The notes under the pieces are model-generated. The model had not been told where the DNA came from, searched no databases, and worked only from the letters and a program-made list of their open reading frames with translations. Shown in pieces: positions 1 through 6,730 of a stretch of DNA of 15,950 bases. A program made the translations under genes and the position numbers. The stretch comes from an uncultured Eubacteriales bacterium (GTDB lineage Bacteria; Bacillota; Clostridia; Christensenellales; Aristaeellaceae). Within the stretch, counting starts at the first letter, position 1, and each line of letters begins with the position of its first letter. Where the stretch lies: positions 1 through 15,950 of the forward strand of contig URJB01000051.1 of NCBI GenBank assembly GCA_900548145.1, written 5' to 3'.

Positions 1-70
1 GATATTTGCGAATAACGCGCAGCGGGGCGGGCCGCCTCTGGAGTCGCCGTGCCGCTGGCTTTCTTTGGTA

Positions 71-93
71 CTTTCTTTCGCTTCGAAAGAAAG
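71..93. repeat. Perfect 10-bp inverted repeat with 3-base loop
   Basis: CTTTCTTTCG at 71-80 is the exact reverse complement of CGAAAGAAAG at 84-93, separated by CTT. A partial direct copy of the left arm, TTTCTTTGGTA, lies just upstream at 60-70. There is no adjacent T-tract on either strand, so it does not look like a classical intrinsic terminator, although it sits downstream of the minus-strand gene ending at 304. It may be a piece of a dispersed intergenic repeat. Confidence 0.6.
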
Positions 94-196
94 GACTGCC
101 CCCCTCAGGGCGGCAGCCCTTCCGTCCGCGCCGTAGTCGGCGCGTCAAGCTCTAGCGAAGGAGTTCTTATGACCAAGTTGGCGCACATTGATGCTT

Positions 197-230
197 GCAG
201 GGGGGGCTTTCCGCTCGCCCCCTGCACCCC
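197..230. repeat. GC-rich hairpin, member of a repeat pair
   Basis: GCAGGGGG at 197-204 pairs with CCCCCTGC at 218-225 around a 13-base loop, and ACCCC follows. The same stem and the same following bases (CCCCCTGCACCCC, 218-230) occur at 15906-15930. Two copies of one hairpin in separate intergenic spaces of a 16-kb window suggest a dispersed repeat. The loop sequences differ, so only the stem and its 3' flank are shared. Confidence 0.5.
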
Positions 231-303
231 TTCGGTTCGCCTTCCGAAACGAATCAACAACCTCATGGGGCTGCACCTACGCTCCCGCGCCAAAGCCAAT
301 GCG

Positions 304-1152
304 TCAGCCCCTCACCTTCGTCATGCAAACCTCCATATGAATGGTGATCTTCTCCACCTGCTTTTCTCTCCGTTCCTCCTCAGGAATGGAAAACGTCATA
401 GGCGTCATGCGCAGGAAATCCGCCGACTGCCGCTCGTCCAGCGGGAACTCCGCCCAAACCGTCGCGCGCTCCAGAATTTCCCCGTGAGCCTCCAGATGAC
501 GCAGCACCCGTTCGTTGTCATAGTCCGGGTTCCGCAGACGGTCCCGGAACAAATTCCGCACTTCCTTCAAATAATCCGCCCCGGGAATGACTTTGATGAG
601 CACACCACTTTCCCCTAAAACCGATGAAAACGCCTGATAATCCGCCGGAGTCAGCACATCCAGCACCACGTCCATGCCGCCAGGCACAAACGGAAGACGC
701 TTCAGATCGGCCACCATCCAGCATGCTTCCCGGTTTCGTGCGGCGCGCTGGATGCCGTCCCGGCTCAAATCCACCCCAAAGAAGGCGGACGAAGGGAATC
801 GCCGCGCCAGCTCGGCGCAGTAATATCCCTCGCCGCAGCCTACGTCTGCCAAGGTAAAAGAGCGTTCGCCGAACCGCCGTGTCAGCATCCCGGCTACCGT
901 GTCCAGCACCGGCCTGTAGAACCCGTCCGCAAAAATGCGGCTCCGGGCCTCGAACAGCGCCGCGTCGTATTTTTCCTTCTTCTGGTCATGGTTCGGGGCC
1001 AGATTCACATATCCTTTGGCGGAAAGGTCGTAGCAGTGGCCGCTTTGGCAGCGGAGCTGCCCGCTTTCCAGCGTAAATTCCGCCCCGCATTTCGGGCAGC
1101 ACAGCAGCGGAAGCTCCGGCTCCCAGTGCTGAACCAGCTTTTCGATCTTCAT
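304..1152 (-). CDS. rlmA: 23S rRNA (guanine-N1)-methyltransferase, RlmA family
   Basis: The 282-residue product matches the RlmA family, which uses S-adenosylmethionine to methylate N1 of a guanine in 23S rRNA hairpin 35 (G745 or G748 in E. coli numbering). The N-terminus carries the family zinc finger with the expected spacing: Cys19-X2-Cys22-X12-Cys35-X3-His39. It is followed by the signature YDLSAKGYVNLAP (about 41-53). The SAM-binding glycine-rich loop VGCGEGY lies at about 104-110, and the adenosine-binding acidic residue is in GVDLSRDG (about 126-133). Length is close to the usual 270-290. The ATG at 1152 is preceded by a GGAAAGGA-like ribosome binding site. The gene is divergent from gap, and I see no strong promoter for it. 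The sequence alone does not settle whether G745 or G748 is the target; Gram-positive homologues (TlrB type) modify G748, which can affect tylosin susceptibility. Confidence 0.9.
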   Translation of the reverse strand: MKIEKLVQHWEPELPLLCCPKCGAEFTLESGQLRCQSGHCYDLSAKGYVNLAPNHDQKKEKYDAALFEARSRIFADGFYRPVLDTVAGMLTRRFGERSFTLADVGCGEGYYCAELARRFPSSAFFGVDLSRDGIQRAARNREACWMVADLKRLPFVPGGMDVVLDVLTPADYQAFSSVLGESGVLIKVIPGADYLKEVRNLFRDRLRNPDYDNERVLRHLEAHGEILERATVWAEFPLDERQSADFLRMTPMTFSIPEEERREKQVEKITIHMEVCMTKVRG

Positions 1153-1294
1153 TCACACGGCGTCCTTTCCCGTTGCGTTCTTTTCACCGCTATTTTTTCG
1201 ACAAAGGAGCGGCGTATCCTGCCGCCCAGTGCCGTCCGAAAACCGCAAATCCCGGAAAATTGCCCAAAGAATTTCGTAAAGTTGCCTTTACCCC

Positions 1295-1323
1295 TTGCAA
1301 AACGTCCGTTCATTTTGTAAAAT
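1295..1323 (+). promoter_or_regulatory. Sigma-A promoter of gap
   Basis: TTGCAA at 1295-1300 and TAAAAT at 1318-1323 are separated by exactly 17 bases, each matching the consensus at five of six positions. Transcription would start near 1330, giving a short leader before the ribosome binding site GGGAGG (1349-1354) and the ATG at 1364. A strong promoter fits the biased codon use of gap. Confidence 0.75.
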
Positions 1324-1363
1324 ATGGGGTGGGTTTCATCACTATTTTGGGAGGTATATTCTT

Positions 1364-2392
1364 ATGGTCAAAGTTGCGATTAACGGTTTTGGACGTATTG
1401 GCCGTCTGGCGTTCCGTCAGATGTTCGGTGCCGAGGGCTACGAAGTGGTCGCCATCAACGACCTGACCAGCCCCGCCATGCTGGCTCATCTGCTGAAGTA
1501 TGATACCGCTCAGGGTTCCTACTGCGGCCACATCGGCGAAAACCTGCACACCGTTGAGTCCACCGAGAACTCCATCATCGTGGACGGCAAGGAAATCAAG
1601 ATCTACGCCGAGAAGGACGCCGCCAACTGCCCCTGGGGCCAGCTGGACGTGGACGTCGTTCTGGAGTGCACCGGCTTCTACACCAGCAAGGAAAAGAGCG
1701 AAGCTCACCTGAAGGCTGGCGCTAAGAAGGTCGTTATCTCCGCCCCCGCCGGCAAGGATCTGCCCACCATCGTTTTCTCCGTGAACGAGAAGACCCTGAC
1801 CAAGGAAGACAAGATCATCTCCGCTGCTTCCTGCACTACCAACTGCCTGGCTCCCATGACCAAGGCTCTGAATGACAAGTATCCGATCGTCAGCGGCATC
1901 ATGACCACCGTTCATGCCTACACCGGCGACCAGATGATCCTGGACGGCCCCCACCGCAAGGGCGACCTGCGTCGTGCCCGTGCCGGCGCTCAGAACATCG
2001 TGCCTAACTCCACCGGCGCTGCCAAGGCTATCGGTCTGGTTATCCCCGAGCTGAACGGCAAGCTGATCGGCTCCGCCCAGCGCGTGCCCGTGTGCACCGG
2101 TTCTACCACCATTCTGGTGGCGGTTGTGAAGGGCTCCGACGTGACCGTTGATTCCATCAACGCCGCCATGAAGGCCAACGACTCCGCTTCCTTCGGCTAC
2201 AACGAAGAAGCCATCGTTTCTTCCGACGTGATCGGCATGAAGTACGGCTCTCTGTTCGATGCCACCCAGACCATGGTCACCAAGATCGACGACGACACCT
2301 ATCAGGTGCAGGTCGTGTCCTGGTACGACAACGAGAACAGCTACACCAGCCAGATGGTCCGCACCATCAAGTACTTCGCGGAGCTGGGCTGA
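1364..2392 (+). CDS. gap: NAD-dependent glyceraldehyde-3-phosphate dehydrogenase, type I
   Basis: The 342-residue product is glycolytic GAPDH, a cytoplasmic tetramer that oxidises and phosphorylates glyceraldehyde-3-phosphate to 1,3-bisphosphoglycerate. The Rossmann motif GFGRIGR is at 8-14. Asp33 after the second strand indicates NAD rather than NADP preference. The active site SCTTNCLAP contains the catalytic Cys157, with partner His184 in TTVHAYT. The C-terminal signature WYDNENSY is at about 320-327. Length is normal. The frame is open further upstream (to 1295), but the ATG at 1364 has a GGGAGG site ten bases away and begins with the conserved MVKVAINGFGRIGR, so it is the start. Codon use is strongly restricted, as expected for a very highly expressed gene. 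It is monocistronic, with its own promoter and a strong terminator. Confidence 0.98.
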   Translation: MVKVAINGFGRIGRLAFRQMFGAEGYEVVAINDLTSPAMLAHLLKYDTAQGSYCGHIGENLHTVESTENSIIVDGKEIKIYAEKDAANCPWGQLDVDVVLECTGFYTSKEKSEAHLKAGAKKVVISAPAGKDLPTIVFSVNEKTLTKEDKIISAASCTTNCLAPMTKALNDKYPIVSGIMTTVHAYTGDQMILDGPHRKGDLRRARAGAQNIVPNSTGAAKAIGLVIPELNGKLIGSAQRVPVCTGSTTILVAVVKGSDVTVDSINAAMKANDSASFGYNEEAIVSSDVIGMKYGSLFDATQTMVTKIDDDTYQVQVVSWYDNENSYTSQMVRTIKYFAELG

Positions 2393-2453
2393 TCGCAGCG
2401 TCCCGTTCTGTAAAATGCCAATAGACCGCGTCAGCGGCTGAACATGCGTTTTT

Positions 2454-2487
2454 CCCTTCTTCCGTTTCATCGGAAGAAGGGTTTTTT
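2454..2487 (+). terminator. Intrinsic terminator of gap
   Basis: A perfect 11-bp stem (2454-2464 with 2471-2481) closes a six-base loop and is followed by six T residues (2482-2487). It lies about 60 bases after the gap stop codon, so gap is transcribed alone. Confidence 0.92.
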
Positions 2488-2530
2488 ATGCCGATTTGCA
2501 GTCTAAAAGCACAGCAAATGTTTTCATACA

Positions 2531-2562
2531 AGATTGATTTACGTACCAATCTATGATATGAT
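2531..2562 (+). promoter_or_regulatory. Promoter of surface-protein gene with overlapping inverted repeat
   Basis: TTGATT at 2534-2539 and TATGAT at 2557-2562 are 17 bases apart, a good sigma-A pair. An inverted repeat, AGATTG (2531-2536) and CAATCT (2547-2552), overlaps the -35 element and the spacer, where a bound repressor would block RNA polymerase. The promoter assignment is fairly secure; the operator role is inference from position and symmetry. Confidence 0.65.
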
Positions 2563-2625
2563 GCTGACAAGGTTTTCCCAATACTTCCCAATATCCCATG
2601 GAAAAACACGAAGGTGGACTGACGG

Positions 2626-4257
2626 ATGCGGAAAAAGTGGCTGATGATTGTAGTACTGTGTCTGATTCTGGCAGGGAGGCAGACCTCAGTGGCAGAGGAT
2701 TGGTTCAAAAACCTCTCTTTGGGAACCCCGTCGGACGATTTGAGTCCGCACCTTACCACGTCGGGCGTGAATACAGTATTTGGTCTTGTTCCTGTTGATT
2801 TGATCGACAGCCGGTTTTATCCGGAAAATGATAACGGCATTACCAGACAGGTAGAGGACGGAAGCGTGATCTATTGGGTTGACAAGGATCGCACTTCCAA
2901 GGTCGGCAGTTCCAACATTCAAACGATCCTCAAACTGCCCGAGGGCACCGTCAACGTCAAATGCACGGACGAATCAGGTCAGGTCTATATGAATCAATCC
3001 CCCTGGTTCGATTATACTTCGGGGGATTCCCGCCTGACCCTGAATATCCGGCACAAGCAGGGCGAACATATTTTGGAAGGCATTGCCAGCATTTGCGCGA
3101 CCTACCAATTTCTGGATCAAAACGGAAAGTCCCTGAAGGGCAGCGGCCAGTTGACAATCTACCGTTTCTGTACAGACGACGGCAAGGTCTGTCTGGATTA
3201 TTTGAACGACAGGGCCTGGCAGTCCATTCCCGCCGATCGCTTTACCTGTTCTACCGATTTTGGCGGTGGCACGGTGGTGATCACCTATCAAAATGGTTTG
3301 GCTCATATTCAAGCCATGCAGACAGGCAATGTGAGCGAAGTGGCCGCCCATCAGCTGCCCGGAGCGCTCAAGCACTATACGGTAGCGGCCTACCCGGGCG
3401 CTGCGTCTTATCAGCTGACCTATCTGGATTCCTCGAGTGCGTTCGATGAAGCGTCGGCGCAAAGCAATCAACAAAAGCTGGATCAGCAGCTCAGCCAAAT
3501 GACCCGCATGCCCCTTAACGGCGGCTCCGTTGACCTCATCCTCCATGAAAGCGACCGTATTTTCCAGCACGCCTACACGTCTCAATATCAGGCGAACCTG
3601 TATGCCGTTGCGTCGAAAACTCAGCCGGGTCAGGCCACCCTGTGCGCGATTCGCTGGTATGACAGTGCGGGCAATGCGTTGATGACCGAATGGTTTGCCG
3701 AAAATGCGGAGGAAATCGCACTGCATCCCAACACCTATGTCTACGAGAAGGCAGAGGACATCCCCGGCAAGTTGGACGGCCCGGCGGTGATCAGCCCCGG
3801 CGGCAAAAAGCTCCTGTCCGCAGCATTCCGTCCCCAGACGGGTGACAATTCTTATGTAGTGGATCTGGCGCTGTGGGATAAAGAAGTCAACGCCATTCAG
3901 ACTTTTGATGAGACCGCCGGTGAGCAGGGAATCGAAATTTACCTGCCCTATCCTCAGGGACACAGCTATGGAATGCCGTTTACCTATCGTGTCATCCATT
4001 ATTTTTACGATGATCTGACCTGGTACGAACCTGTCAGGAATGTGACCGCCGAAAAGGAAGGAATCCGTTTTCGGGTCAATAGCCTAAGCCCCATTGAGCT
4101 TAGCTGGAAGACTGCCGAACAACCGACGCCTACCCCTACCCCGGCCTCTCCCCCGCCCCAGACCGGCGACAGCGTCCCGATGGAATGGCTAATTGGACTG
4201 TGCCTTACCAGTCTGTTTGCCATTGCCCTGCTGGCTTTCAAAAAGAAAAAGGCCTGA
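2626..4257 (+). CDS. Secreted cell-wall-anchored surface protein, unrecognised ectodomain
   Basis: I do not recognise the main domain of this 543-residue protein. The N-terminus is a Sec signal peptide: basic MRKKW, a hydrophobic core (about 6-16), and probable cleavage after SVA at 23. There is no lipobox cysteine. The ectodomain (about 24-495) is polar and rich in short beta-prone stretches, with FRVNSLSPIELSW at about 482-494. That motif resembles the FSPF-type element that often ends the last beta domain before the wall anchor. A Pro/Thr linker (500-510) follows, then a sorting signal: PPQTGD (510-515), a hydrophobic helix (about 520-537) and a KKKK tail. The motif has proline where LPXTG has leucine. 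ATG 2626 is preceded by AAGGTGG at eight bases. The gene is monocistronic, with its own promoter and terminator. An adhesin or other surface function is likely but not demonstrable from sequence. Confidence 0.8.
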   Translation: MRKKWLMIVVLCLILAGRQTSVAEDWFKNLSLGTPSDDLSPHLTTSGVNTVFGLVPVDLIDSRFYPENDNGITRQVEDGSVIYWVDKDRTSKVGSSNIQTILKLPEGTVNVKCTDESGQVYMNQSPWFDYTSGDSRLTLNIRHKQGEHILEGIASICATYQFLDQNGKSLKGSGQLTIYRFCTDDGKVCLDYLNDRAWQSIPADRFTCSTDFGGGTVVITYQNGLAHIQAMQTGNVSEVAAHQLPGALKHYTVAAYPGAASYQLTYLDSSSAFDEASAQSNQQKLDQQLSQMTRMPLNGGSVDLILHESDRIFQHAYTSQYQANLYAVASKTQPGQATLCAIRWYDSAGNALMTEWFAENAEEIALHPNTYVYEKAEDIPGKLDGPAVISPGGKKLLSAAFRPQTGDNSYVVDLALWDKEVNAIQTFDETAGEQGIEIYLPYPQGHSYGMPFTYRVIHYFYDDLTWYEPVRNVTAEKEGIRFRVNSLSPIELSWKTAEQPTPTPTPASPPPQTGDSVPMEWLIGLCLTSLFAIALLAFKKKKA

Positions 4258-4270
4258 CGGAAAACATTTT

Positions 4271-4304
4271 CCCCCGCTTTCTCATAGGAGAAGGCGGGGG
4301 TTTT
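4271..4304 (+). terminator. Intrinsic terminator of the 2626-4257 gene
   Basis: A 13-bp stem with one G-T pair (4271-4283 with 4288-4300) and a four-base loop is followed by TTTTCTAT. On the minus strand the stem is followed by A residues, so it should not serve the convergent XRE gene efficiently. Confidence 0.88.
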
Positions 4305-4332
4305 CTATGTAAAACCAAATTTTGTGTCGCAG

Positions 4333-4545
4333 TCAGCAGCGCGGATAAGCACGCGTTTCATTGGTCAATCCAAGCAGGTAATCGACCGAAGTGTCATAGT
4401 ATTGCGCCAGTTGTATCAAAACATTGATCGGAATTTGCCGGCGTTCTGTTTCATATTGAGAATAGGTATTTTGACATATATGAAGATAAGCGGCGAGCGT
4501 GCTCTGGGATAAGTCGTGATCCTCCCGGAGATCCCTCAGCCGCAT
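4333..4545 (-). CDS. Small XRE-family helix-turn-helix transcriptional regulator
   Basis: The 70-residue product is essentially one Cro/CI-type DNA-binding domain. It begins MRLRDLREDHDLSQSTLA, has the recognition-helix region ICQNTYSQYETERRQIP (about 23-39), and ends with the typical YYDTSVDYLLGLTNE (about 49-63). No sensor or dimerisation domain follows. A GTG at 4554 would add three residues, but I prefer the ATG at 4545 because AGAGGTG lies at the correct distance upstream of it and overlaps the GTG. It is convergent with the gene ending at 4257 and divergent from the VWA adhesin gene at 4724. Such an arrangement often means the regulator controls itself and its divergent neighbour; that is inference. 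The control region has palindromes at 4571-4583 and 4600-4618. Confidence 0.85.
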   Translation of the reverse strand: MRLRDLREDHDLSQSTLAAYLHICQNTYSQYETERRQIPINVLIQLAQYYDTSVDYLLGLTNETRAYPRC

Positions 4546-4570
4546 GCGTTTCACCTCTTATTTTATTACT

Positions 4571-4583
4571 TTATAACTTATAA
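4571..4583. promoter_or_regulatory. Palindrome, candidate operator for the XRE regulator
   Basis: TTATAACTTATAA is a perfect palindrome around its central C. It lies 25 bases upstream of the XRE start codon and just before the -35 element of the divergent adhesin promoter. A second, weaker dyad, TTATC (4600-4604) and GATAA (4614-4618), overlaps that promoter's spacer and -10 region. Both sit where an autoregulating repressor would bind. The region is AT-rich, so a short palindrome could arise by chance. Confidence 0.4.
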
Positions 4584-4592
4584 TATTGATTG

Positions 4593-4621
4593 TTTACATT
4601 TATCTCATTTTGTGATAATAT
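4593..4621 (+). promoter_or_regulatory. Promoter of the VWA surface-protein gene
   Basis: TTTACA (4593-4598) and TAATAT (4616-4621) are spaced by 17 bases within an AT-rich stretch. Transcription from about 4628 would give a leader of roughly 95 bases before the ATG at 4724. I see no strong secondary structure in that leader. Confidence 0.6.
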
Positions 4622-4723
4622 GACACTGTTTGGAGCAATAACGGCTCTCTCAACGTGCTTCACTCAAGCAATAAAATCAAAGTCACATTCCAAGAATCCA
4701 TTCTAAAAGGAGCGTTTTCCTTC

Positions 4724-6358
4724 ATGAAAAAGCTGGTTGCGTTGATTCTAACTCTCATGCTGGTTCTCAGCTTTGCTACCGTAAGCTTCGCTGCTTCAAC
4801 TAAAGGTACAGCGGTAGCCGGTACTTCTAAATCCAAGACAGCAACCGCGCTGAACCCCAGCACTTGGACGTCTGACGTAACGCTTTCTCTGCCCAGCGCA
4901 GAAGAAAAGCTGGAAACCGATGTGGTGTTCGTGCTGGATGGTTCTTCTTCTGCTGATACCGATGTAGTGAGAGCGTCTCTTTCCCTTCTGAATGCATTGA
5001 AAACGGCTGCCGGGGATAGCGGCGCTGCCGTGAATGTCTGCGTTGTGAAGTTCAAGCGCCGGGCTTTCAAATCCGCTTGGTTTGATCTTGCGACGAATTT
5101 TGAAGCGATAAAGGCAGCTCTGGAAGATAAATATTCCGGCGGTACAAATATCCACGCCGGCCTTTTGGCCGGTAAGGAAGCCTTGGAAGAACATCAGAAT
5201 ATCTCTTCCAATAAAAAATACCTGGTTCTGGTTTCGGACGGTTCCACCTATCTGTACAGCAAGGATGGGAATTGGGCAAGCGACACGCCGTTTACCCGTT
5301 CTTATTATACCAAGGAAAATTATAATGGTTTTGCCGGCGGTTATTGGGATAATGGACTTTATGAGCCGAATAACTATCCTGAGGTCAATGTTGCGCGTCC
5401 CAAAAACACATCTGATGTAGCTGCTTGGCAGGCATATCTGAAAGATGTGGAAGCCAGAAATCAGGAAAGCAACGGCGATCAATATGATTATCATTGCGAG
5501 TACGACAAAAACTTCAATCAGGGCCTGCCCAGCGACGACTTTAAGTCTCAGCCCTGTAATAAGCGGACTGCCAACAATCGGGATATGGCGTTTTATTATG
5601 CCGATCAGGTTTGGCAGCAGATCAAGGAAGCGGGATATAACGCCTACTCTGTTGCAACAAAAGACGGCTCGGCAGGCGAAGGAAATGCCGATGATTCGCA
5701 TTGCTTTATGAATTACTTGAATGGAGGAAAAATTTTAAATTTCTCCGATATTCAGAATGAGATTCTTTACGCCGTAGACGCCGGTTCCTACGTCACCAAC
5801 TACATGGGGTATGTGAAGGGTGACTACAACTTCGATCTGGTCAATGAAGCAGCGAAGCTTTATGTTACAGTTGGCGAGGAAAAGCTGAATGCTGTGAAGA
5901 TCAGTGAGAACGTCTATGGCTTCGGTAAGCATGAAGTCGGGGACGGCGGCGCTTCCTATGACTACGTTCTGACTTATACTCCCGCAGAAGACGGAACTGA
6001 AAACTTCCGCTGGGATATCAATGTTCCCGTTACCAACCTCCGTTATGTGCAGCTGCACTATACCGTCAAGCTGATGGCTCCCAAGGCTGCCGTTGGCACC
6101 TATGGAATTTATGATCGGGACGGCAGCAAGGGATATGACGGCCTTTATACCAACAATCAGGCTACGCTGTATCCGAAGGCCACCGACGCAGAGGTCGTCG
6201 GCAAGGGAGAAGACTTCCAGAAGCCCACGGTTTCCTACACCGTCGCCTCTGTTCCCCAGACTGGCGATACAACGCCTCTGGGTATGCTGCTGGCTTTGGC
6301 CGGTCTGGCCGCTGCGGCGCTGCTTATCCTGAACGCCGGACGGAAGCAGCATCCATAA
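4724..6358 (+). CDS. Cell-wall-anchored von Willebrand factor A domain protein, adhesin-like
   Basis: This is a 544-residue secreted surface protein. A signal peptide (MKKLVALIL, hydrophobic core 4-20, cleavage near SFA-A at 23/24) is followed by a VWA domain (about 64-360). Its metal-ion-dependent adhesion site is complete: Asp72-X-Ser74-X-Ser76, Thr141 and Asp172. A long Tyr/Asn/Trp-rich insertion (about 176-285) sits after the Asp172 strand. A C-terminal beta domain (about 361-505) ends in TNNQATLYP, a pattern seen in Gram-positive adhesin domains stabilised by Lys-Asn isopeptide bonds; the bond itself is inference. The sorting signal is VPQTGD (510-515), then a hydrophobic helix (about 517-537) and a basic tail GRKQHP. 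ATG 4724 has AAGGAG eleven bases upstream. The protein probably binds host or matrix ligands through a metal ion. It is monocistronic and divergent from the XRE regulator. Confidence 0.87.
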   Translation: MKKLVALILTLMLVLSFATVSFAASTKGTAVAGTSKSKTATALNPSTWTSDVTLSLPSAEEKLETDVVFVLDGSSSADTDVVRASLSLLNALKTAAGDSGAAVNVCVVKFKRRAFKSAWFDLATNFEAIKAALEDKYSGGTNIHAGLLAGKEALEEHQNISSNKKYLVLVSDGSTYLYSKDGNWASDTPFTRSYYTKENYNGFAGGYWDNGLYEPNNYPEVNVARPKNTSDVAAWQAYLKDVEARNQESNGDQYDYHCEYDKNFNQGLPSDDFKSQPCNKRTANNRDMAFYYADQVWQQIKEAGYNAYSVATKDGSAGEGNADDSHCFMNYLNGGKILNFSDIQNEILYAVDAGSYVTNYMGYVKGDYNFDLVNEAAKLYVTVGEEKLNAVKISENVYGFGKHEVGDGGASYDYVLTYTPAEDGTENFRWDINVPVTNLRYVQLHYTVKLMAPKAAVGTYGIYDRDGSKGYDGLYTNNQATLYPKATDAEVVGKGEDFQKPTVSYTVASVPQTGDTTPLGMLLALAGLAAAALLILNAGRKQHP

Positions 6359-6380
6359 GTTTTTCCTCCATTTTTTCTAT

Positions 6381-6413
6381 GGCTGCGGCTCATGTAGGCC
6401 GCAGTCTTTTTTT
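6381..6413 (+). terminator. Intrinsic terminator of the VWA gene
   Basis: A nine-bp stem containing one G-T pair (6381-6389 with 6398-6406) around an eight-base loop is followed by seven T residues (6407-6413). It lies 22 bases after the stop codon. Confidence 0.9.
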
Positions 6414-6469
6414 CTAACAAAAGACCCGTTCTTCTGATCGTTTTTCCCGTTTGTTGTAGTATAGGAAAG

Positions 6470-6643
6470 AGTGGCTGACCCCGAAGAAGGAAAGCGCAAG
6501 CATGATGAAGCGGCAGGAAATAAGGGCATACATTTTTTTGTGTCTGCGGGCGCATTCAAGCGCCTCCAGATTCAAAAAACGCTGTTTTTCCTTTTTCAGT
6601 CTGCCGCCAAAAAAGCGGACTTGTGTGCGGCCAACCAGTCATT
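6470..6643 (+). other. Long imperfect hairpin, candidate structured RNA
   Basis: This stretch lies between the VWA terminator and the glyQS promoter and contains no convincing gene. The core hairpin is clear: TTTTTTG (6534-6540) with CAAAAAA (6573-6579), then TCTG (6543-6546) with CAGA (6567-6570), then GGCGC (6549-6553) with GCGCC (6560-6564) around ATTCAA. Outside it, GCGGCAG (6510-6516) pairs with CTGCCGC (6601-6607), GCGCAAG (6494-6500) with CTTGTGT (6620-6626), and TGGCTG (6472-6477) with CAGTCA (6636-6641). The last two use G-T pairs. A rod of about 170 bases with internal loops is the overall shape of 6S RNA, but I cannot identify a family. A possible -10 (TAGTAT, 6457-6462) precedes it. 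The outer helices could be chance pairings. Confidence 0.3.
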
Positions 6644-6701
6644 GCAGCACATTTTTCTCTCCTCCCATGCGCAAAAAGCGGGCCGATCCCCCATCAAAAT
6701 A

Positions 6702-6730
6702 TTGACAAATCTCGCTTTTCCAACTATGAT
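6702..6730 (+). promoter_or_regulatory. Strong sigma-A promoter of glyQS
   Basis: A consensus TTGACA (6702-6707) and a TATGAT (6725-6730, five of six matches) are separated by 17 bases. Transcription would start near 6737, leaving a leader of only about 28 bases. No T-box riboswitch can fit in that leader, and its conserved AGGGTGGNACCGCG element is not visible upstream. The gene therefore appears to be expressed constitutively at a high level. Confidence 0.88.

Larger units (their letters stand above)
1..303. other. Non-coding region with hairpin-rich, repeat-like sequence
   Basis: No convincing gene is visible here. The open frames that cross it have no ribosome binding site and encode arginine-, proline- and serine-rich low-quality translations. 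The stretch holds a perfect 10-bp hairpin at 71-93, an imperfect GC-rich hairpin at about 96-115, and a GCAGGGGG/CCCCCTGC hairpin at 197-225. The 13 bases at 218-230 recur exactly at 15918-15930, near the other end of the window. It lies downstream of the minus-strand methyltransferase gene, which ends at 304. I read it as intergenic repeat sequence of the kind dispersed in many Clostridia genomes; that reading is inference. Confidence 0.6.

Noticed and set aside
105..299. 64-residue minus-strand frame in the repeat region
   Set aside because: It lies within repeat-like DNA and includes the GCAGGGGG hairpin. No good start site is visible, so it is probably a translation of an intergenic repeat.
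49..618. Plus-strand open frame at the window start
   Set aside because: It runs through hairpin repeats and then antisense through the RlmA gene. There is no ribosome binding site, and the composition is atypical.
1295..1363. Upstream start for gap
   Set aside because: It would begin at the promoter -35 element, and the conserved GAPDH N-terminus begins at 1364 with a ribosome binding site.
1310..2470. 386-residue open frame on the strand opposite gap
   Set aside because: It is a by-product of the strongly biased codon use of gap. The translation is Gly/Val/His/Leu-rich without domains, and the start lies inside the terminator stem.
6502..6705. 67-residue plus-strand frame before glyQS
   Set aside because: A GAAGGAAAG sequence lies upstream, but the product is rich in Ser, Arg, Lys and Cys without pattern, it overlaps the hairpin region, and it runs into the glyQS promoter.
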